From Prototheca cutis (Eukaryota; Chlorophyta; Trebouxiophyceae; Chlorellales; Chlorellaceae), in contig BCIH01000017.1 in the NCBI GenBank assembly GCA_002897115.2, positions 159,836 through 223,835 on the forward strand: a stretch of 64,000 bases of DNA. The letters run 5' to 3'. The position numbers and the translations under genes were made by a program. This document shows positions 58,501-64,000 of this stretch, in pieces (the stretch's first letter is position 1; each line of letters opens with the position of its first letter). The notes below the pieces were generated by a model. That model saw nothing but the letters and a program-made list of their open reading frames with translations, was not told where the DNA came from and did not search any database.

Positions 58501-58904
58501 AGGCCCTCAGCACATGCCGCACCGGTTTCTGGGTCAAGTGCGCCGGTGGCAACCGGCAAGAGGAGCTCCAGCGCTTTCTCTGGCTCTACGGCGCCCTCGC
58601 ACATAAGGGACTGCAGCTTGCCGACGGCCACAGCTGTCGCGACCTTCAGGTTAGTTTAGGAGGGCAAAGGGAGAAGAGCCGGTCAGCCGGGATGGGACAG
58701 GCAATGCGCGGGGTGGGGCAATGAGCCCCTTCCAAATCCGCCCACTTTTCCCGAAGCCGCCCGCAGCACAAGACATACCGGGTTTTGGAATTCTAGACAT
58801 GCCTTCAGGCTGGCCAGCCAGCCACCCTCCCCATCTGGACTGGCAAGGGCGGCCTCGGCCCTAAGCGCCTGCAGTATGCCCGGCTGCCCGCCCTGCTTGG
58901 CCAT
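52522..58904 (-). CDS. FOCAD: Focadhesin/RST1-like HEAT-repeat protein
   Basis: This is a very large helical-repeat protein read over about seven exons. Exon 1 starts at the ATG at 58904 (MAKQGGQPGILQALRAEAAL) and ends at a GTATGT donor after CLEFQNP. The next exon begins VATAVAVGKLQSLMCEGAVE. FOCAD/RST1 (DUF3730) signatures are SRALELLYAVPKLAATPEVL, LRALGLRLLELLWHANRRAY, and QALALQAIRLLCAADVLEFY followed by SAWRAV. The last exon, 52522-55254, is 0.9 kb of Ala/Leu HEAT-like repeats ending VWDVFTDG. In plants and animals the family supports the SKI-cytoplasmic exosome RNA decay system (established for RST1 and FOCAD). Third positions are heavily G/C. It is head to head with the YchF gene. Confidence 0.75.
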
Positions 58905-59482
58905 GGCCGCCGATCTGGATCAGAGTGGCCCTTCAGGGGAGCATGTCGTTATCCAAATGCAACATTTCAGGTGCCATGATGTTGATCGGCGCATTGCCGC
59001 GTGGCATGCCAAACCGCCCACGATCTATCGGAGCGGCGCCGAGATCACTGAGCGAGGCCCGATGGTGTTGCCTCCACTGTGCCCCACGCTCTTGCTCTGC
59101 CGAGGCGGCATGTATGCCGGCATACACTGGATCGACTCAAGTCATGTATTCAAGAGGCGACCTGGCTTGAGGCAGGTGAATGGATCGAAAGCTCGGGCAC
59201 CATCGGGGCCACAGTCCGGACCATTCCTTTATCTATGGAATTAAAACCTGACAAGGACCCGTCGGCGAAACTCCCGTTCTGCTCCGCAAAATGGACACTG
59301 CCTCATACCGTACACAATGCAAAAGAGAGTGTAAAATAATATTAATATAACATCCAATGCATGCAGAGTGCTGCAGGCGAGTTTGAGACCTTGCGGACAG
59401 GCCCGTGCCGACCAGCGGGTGCGGCAGGAGGTTCCCTGCCCGTCGGGTTGCCCAAGGACACTGCAGCATTCTTCCGTCACGT
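58905..59482. promoter_or_regulatory. Divergent region (FOCAD-like / YchF)
   Basis: This spans 578 bases between diverging start codons. The part at 59330-59360 is A/T-rich (AAAATAATATTAATATAAC). Both promoters must lie here. Short frames are not coding-like. Confidence 0.45.
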
Positions 59483-61609
59483 ATGGACAGACTTCGTTTG
59501 ATTGTGCAGCGTGTTACATCTGGGGCTGCCCGCATGGCTCTCAGCACAACGGGCAGTTTGCCTGGCCAGTCCGCTGCTGCTGGGAGGGCGAGCATGGCAG
59601 GTTCCCACCGGGCCGCAGCCTTGGGCCAGGGCTGGACCCCATTCCCCCCCGCCGCCATGGGTCCTCACGCGCGGGGCTTCCGCAGTTCTGTCTCCGCAAA
59701 TGCCCTGAAGACCGGCATCGTGGGACTGCCCAACGTGGGCAAGGTGAGCCTTGATTGGTGCCAAGGGGGAGCTTCAACTGATAGCTGCGAGTTTTTCCAC
59801 CGCATCTGCTGGCTGGCACTGGGTGCTGCTGCCACCACCCTCTGCCTACCTGTGGCCCACCACAGACAGATCCTGGCTGCCAATCACAATCCGAACCCTA
59901 ACTGCCCAAATCTCTTTTGCAGTCTACGCTGTTTAATGCGCTGTGCGCTAATGGCAAGGCCCAGGCCGAGAATTTCCCCTTTTGCACGATTGAGCCCAAT
60001 GTGGGCGTCGTGGCAGTGCCTGACCCTCGCCTGGATGTCCTGGTCAAACTTTCCAACTCGGGTGAGTTGACTGGGGATAGTGTTGGTCGAACATGATAGC
60101 TTGAGCATCATTCCCCCTGTGATGGGGTTCTGCCTGCGCGCAGCACCAGCGACGGGCCCCGAGTGGCATCCTCTCATTCCACGCTACCTGCTCCTGCCCC
60201 ACCAACCCACTCCTCACCCCTCCCACACCCCACAGAGCGGCCCGTACCCACGACCATCGAGTTTGTGGACATTGCCGGCCTGGTCAAGGGCGCATCCAAG
60301 GGCGAGGGCCTCGGCAACAAGTTCCTGGCAAACATCCGCAAGTGTGATTCGCTGGTACAGGTGGTGCGGTGCTTTGAGGATGACGACGTCATCCATGTGG
60401 AGGGCCGCGTCGACCCCACTGCTGACGCAGACACCATCAACTTTGAACTGGCACTCGCAGATCTCGCCCAAGTAGAGCGACGGTCAGTGCACGGGAATGA
60501 GCATGGAGACTGAGTGGTCTCGTGGAGATAGTGTGTGTGTGTTTCGAGAGGCACGACTGCTTCTGCAAGGCCAGTGGGCCTCAGTCCTACCAGCCCCTAC
60601 GTTTGAGAACGAACAAACACAGCCGCCGATCCCATTCCCCCCACCCTCCTCCCTCCCCCAACCCCAGGCTGGAGCGGCTGGCCAAGACAAGGGCCAAGAC
60701 GGCTGAGGAGGGCCGGCAGTACGAAGTGGAGCGGGCCGCGCTGAGTCTCGTACAGGCATCCTTAGAGCAGGGTCGGCCTGCCCGGGCGGCGGGCCTGGGG
60801 CCTGAGGAGACGGGAGCCCTGCGCGGGCTCTGCCTCCTCACCCTCAAGCCCCTGACCTACGCTGCCAATGTGGCCGAAACCGACCTGGCCACGGGCGGCG
60901 CCGACAACCCCCATGTCCAGGCACAAATTGATTCCCTTGTTGTTCAGGGGGGTTTGTCAGTGTTCATGTGTGCTGCATGCATGCTGATGACGACCCTGCA
61001 CCCCAAATCCACCCGAGTGCAGGCTCTGGAGCGCGTGGCAGCGGAGGAGGGGTCGAGGGTGGTGGTGGTCTCGGCGCAGGTGGAGGCCGAGCTACGAGAC
61101 TTGGAGACCGAGGAAGCTGCCGAGTACCTGGCCAGCCTCGGTGCGGCAGAGGGCGGTCTGGCCGCACTGGTTCGGGCAACCTACACCCAGCTGGGCCTCC
61201 TCACCTTCTTCACCACGGGAAAGCAAGAAAGCAGGGCGTGGACAGTCCGCGCAGGAGCCACGGCGCCACAGGTGAGGTGACAGGGTGGCTGTTTGTGTTG
61301 TAAAGAGCCCCGCTGCGGCTGTTTGCTTGCCTGCTGCCGGGGAGACCCTCGAGGCTGCTTGCTTGCCATGGCCCAGGCAATGCAACACGAACGAAAGCAT
61401 GGAACGACTACCCCCCCATGCCCCAGGCCGCCGGCATGATCCACAGCGACTTTGAAAAGGGTTTCATCCGCGCGGAGACGGTGGCGTTCGAGGACTGCGC
61501 GGGCGCCGGCGGGCTTCAGGCCGCGCGGGAGAAAGGCCTGGTGCGCCTGGAAGGCAAGGAATACGTCGTCCGCGAAGGCGACGTCATGCTGTTCCGGTTC
61601 AACGTCTGA
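59483..61609 (+). CDS. ychF: YchF/Obg-like ATPase with organellar presequence
   Basis: Six exons (59483-59743, 59923-60061, 60236-60482, 60668-60920, 61023-61271, 61427-61609) encode 443 aa. The family is a TRAFAC P-loop protein that hydrolyses ATP and binds ribosomes. G1 is GLPNVGKST, spanning the first splice. The switch region is [15 protein letters not shown]3 is [17 protein letters not shown], and the altered G4 region is NVAETD. The C-terminal TGS domain reads [38 protein letters not shown] and [15 protein letters not shown]. The first about 75 residues ([18 protein letters not shown]...) are basic and lack acids, so this is a mitochondrial or plastid copy of bacterial type. Intron 4 (60921-61022) is best read as GC-AG. 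TGTAA near 61769 follows the stop. Confidence 0.94.
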
Positions 61610-63781
61610 ACACTGGAAAGCAGGATAAGACTGCAGCCAATGCAGGCTTGGACGGTGCTGCGCCACAAGCAGTGACGCTGCACCTCGGGCGGTGGCCTGG
61701 TATTGCATGAACAGGCACGCAAATTGAACAGCGGTGCATCTTGTCGCATCTGTATTTGCATCGCGTGTTTGTAATAGCATTCACACTTTCCTGGTCCCCT
61801 CCATCACACCCAAGGCCTAGCGGTCTTGCATGGGAACCCTAAGAAGAACGCCCACTTCCTCGGTCGCCTGTCTCCCCTATTCCAACTCTGGCAACAACCA
61901 AGGGCGCCAGAGCCTCCAGCACGGACCGGCCCTGCGACAGGCCGTGACCCTGCGACAGCAGCCCAAGGTTCATCAGCGGTACGCGGCGGCCTGTGGGAGG
62001 GTGGTGGCAGCGGGTGGGCCGCGTGTGACCGCCGTATCTGTCGGTCCCGGCGAGGACTCTGGCCGGGGCCGTCAACGGGAGCGGGTGCGTGCGCAGGCAG
62101 GCAGTGCTTTTCGGCGGGACCTTTCTCGCCCGACCCATGAGCTCGGGGTCGGGCCGCACCACCCGCCGACCGGACCGTCGACAGACCCCAGCTCACCACG
62201 CGCGGGGGGAGACACCGAAGCCATTCTTGCACGGGGACCCAGACCGCACCTGCCCTGCATTCAGGCAAGCAGATGCAATTGTGTTGGAATAGCATTGTGA
62301 AACAAACAGCACACGCAATAACAAGTGCAGAAAAGACAAGGACAATGTGGTGTCTGGGTAGCTGGACCGCCACAGCGGCGCTAGGAGGCCGGATCCGTGG
62401 CCCGAGGAAAGGTCCGGAGACAACCCAACTCCTGCTCTAGGCGGTCGTAAGTGTTGAGTGATGCCACGGGACGAGGCACACCAACGACTCTAGAGACCGC
62501 CGGCCCTGGGCAAGCTTTCATGCGCGCGGGCTTGCCCGCAAACAACCCCCCAATTGTCTGGCACACTCCGCCGTACCAGCACTCAATGGTCCTCATCGGT
62601 GTCTGGCAAGAAGAGCAGTCGGTGATTGGATCAGCGAATCATTTGTTCCATATTCTTATATCCAAAACCCTGGAGTCGCAGCTTGGCCAGCGAACTGGCC
62701 GCCGGGCCATGGCAACAAGTGGCATGGTACCGAGTACTCAGCCAACCCACTGAGAACAGCCATGTCGCATCATTTCAGCGCAACGATGTAGCACCATACA
62801 GATGTGCACTATCGCAAAATCTGGATCGGGGATGGGAATCACAGCGTCCTTGTGCCCATCGGAGTGGCTCATGATGCCAGCAGGAAGCCTGGTGGCGGGA
62901 AGAACTGGGAAACACGCCTGGCTGTGGCTCCTCGCCAGGCCGGCAACACTGGGGTGTGAGACAGAGCTGTTGCTGGGCAGCAACAGTTTTCCTCTCATCC
63001 CCCCGTCCCAAGGTGCGAAAGCAAGCTCAATGATGTGCACGGGCCTGAACAGCTGAGAAAGTTTTGGGGCCCAGTCCCCTGCGCTGACGCTTGAGGAAGC
63101 TCTGCTGGATTCCCAGGCAAGGGCGCAGACAAACAGGGGGAATTCACTACCTTGCTACAGTGCATTGATTGAATCGTTTTCTATGCAGTACAGCACCAGG
63201 TGCTTGGCAGGGTGTGACAAGGCTGGTCCCGAGTCCGCGGCGCCATGACCCTCCAGCCCAGGAAACGGGAACTGACACCCACAAGTGCTCCCACCTGCCT
63301 GCCCACCCACCAACACATGGGGGCACATTCGGAAAAGGCTGCTGTTCCCTGGCAGCCACTTTACCTGCGTCGACCATGGCATAATAACCATTACAGGCAT
63401 GCACTCTGTCGTGCCGTGAGGACGTGAATGGGTAGTGTACCATGTTTGTGTGTTCAGAGGCAGGGCACTTGGCTGCCAAAATTCAGGCAGGGCAGTTGAA
63501 AACTGTGGTTGTCAAGCTGTTGTTAACCACAACGGTGTGTCGCAGTCATCGGAACGGACTGGTCTGCCGGGGGAGGCGTTTGCAAGACGCATACAAAATG
63601 GTCGAGTCAGATCGGATGTAATCTGGAAAACTGCGGTGTGCCATGCGGCAGCATGCTTCGTGGCAGCAGGGAACAATCGCGGCTTCCCTGCTGAGGCTGG
63701 CAGCCCCACTGAGGTGGCAACTAGTCGGGGGACAACGGCAACTGGTGGGATGTACTGGGTCGACGTGGCGCAGGCCCGGAC
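61610..63781. other. Long unassigned region downstream of YchF
   Basis: This 2.2 kb has no recognised gene. It starts with the YchF 3' UTR. Minus-strand frames at 61839-62162, 62381-62596 and 63147-63479 are open, but none matches a known family and their ends do not make a clear splice series. The one at 62381-62596 has the most coding-like third positions. Some may be upstream or downstream exons of the Trp-rich gene or of a short unknown gene. Confidence 0.4.
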
Positions 63782-64000
63782 TCACTCCACGGGGCTCCAC
63801 CACCACTCTATGGGCCATGCCTGCTTCCAGTTGAGCCAATTGTCGGGCCACACGTGATAATCCTTGTGCCACGAGCTTGGCCAATCTGTTGGCCAGTCGC
63901 TGGCCGTCCACGGGGTAATGAAGTTCTTCCACTTCTGTTCCTTCCAAGCGCTCCACTTCTCCCAGTGAATTTCTGGGATCTTGTGGTGTGGCAACTTCTT
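63782..64000 (-). CDS. 3' end of a tryptophan-rich protein (partial, runs off the window)
   Basis: On the minus strand the frame is open from the window edge (64000) to a TGA at 63782, 72 codons, so the protein starts beyond the window. Fifteen of about 72 residues are Trp, spaced mostly 2-6 apart: HWEKWSAWKEQKW, PWTASDWPTDWPSSW, VWPDNWLNWKQAW, EWWWSP. Third positions in this frame are mostly G or C, while the alternative 136-codon frame on the same strand has mixed ones, so the Trp-rich frame is the better coding candidate. Lys, Asp, Glu and Pro fill the gaps, so it is not a simple hydrophobic span. I do not recognise a family. It could be the last exon of a repetitive Trp-rich wall or membrane-surface protein. 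Confidence 0.5.
   Translation of the reverse strand, partial: KKLPHHKIPEIHWEKWSAWKEQKWKNFITPWTASDWPTDWPSSWHKDYHVWPDNWLNWKQAWPIEWWWSPVE

Noticed and set aside
63546..63956. 136-codon minus-strand frame overlapping the Trp-rich frame
   Set aside because: It has weaker G/C bias at third positions than the Trp-rich frame, though it cannot be fully excluded without transcript data.

Overview
The window is nuclear DNA of a GC-rich, intron-rich eukaryote, most likely a small green alga (chlorophyte, probably trebouxiophyte/Chlorella-like; this is inference). The supporting signs are short GT-AG introns in nearly every gene, coding exons with mostly G or C at third positions, a TIC20 plastid-import protein, an Alfin-like PHD protein (a green-lineage family), a plant-type MTA nucleosidase, a plant-type Rxt3 protein and TGTAA motifs (the usual green-algal polyadenylation signal) shortly after several stop codons. 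No operons, prophages or CRISPR arrays are present.

Layout. 0.2-2.3 kb: RPF1, ribosome assembly (+). 2.4-4.0 kb: MTA/SAH nucleosidase (-). 4.6-7.7 kb: UVRAG/Vps38-like PI3-kinase subunit (+). 8.2-12.7 kb: membrane-anchored M1 aminopeptidase (-). 13.1-13.8 kb: Dpy-30-motif protein (+). 13.9-14.9 kb: GET2/CAML-like membrane protein (-). 15.3 kb: intron-containing tRNA-Asp. 15.7-17.8 kb: Rxt3 (-). 18.4-19.3 kb: J-domain protein (+). 20.0-21.7 kb: type I methionine aminopeptidase (-). 22.1-23.5 kb: PhzF-family protein (+). 24.1-25.4 kb: stand-alone BPL_N (GATase-like) protein (+). 25.7-27.3 kb: polyprenyl diphosphate synthase (-). 28.3-29.2 kb: 40S ribosomal protein uS5/RPS2 (+). 29.6-30.0 kb: TnpB/Fanzor-like zinc-ribbon fragment (-). 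31.1-32.6 kb: Alfin-like PHD protein (+). 33.2-40.9 kb: SMC5 (-). 41.3-42.7 kb: TIC20 (+). 42.9-43.9 kb: organelle-targeted single-pass membrane protein (-). 44.4-45.3 kb: PPIL1-like cyclophilin (-). 45.8-48.9 kb: RRM-like proline-rich protein (+). 49.2-52.3 kb: WD40-like orphan (-). 52.5-58.9 kb: FOCAD/RST1 homologue (-). 59.5-61.6 kb: organellar YchF/Obg-like ATPase (+). 63.8-64.0 kb: 3' end of a very tryptophan-rich protein running off the window (-).

The genes are housekeeping genes for different processes: ribosome biogenesis and translation, chromatin and genome maintenance, membrane traffic, organelle import and organellar metabolism. They are packed mostly as head-to-head or tail-to-tail pairs, with 0.1-0.7 kb between neighbours. 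Gene models were built by hand from reading frames, splice-site phase and family conservation, so exon borders are proposals. Three of the models are best explained by GC-AG introns.

The most unusual items are the Fanzor/TnpB-like fragment, the Trp-rich edge gene, the candidate GET2/CAML receptor, the stand-alone BPL_N protein and the Alfin-like PHD finger with a His-to-Asp zinc ligand. Several introns carry very long homopolymers, and unresolved bases (n) occur at 24837, near 30062 and in 50384-50416.
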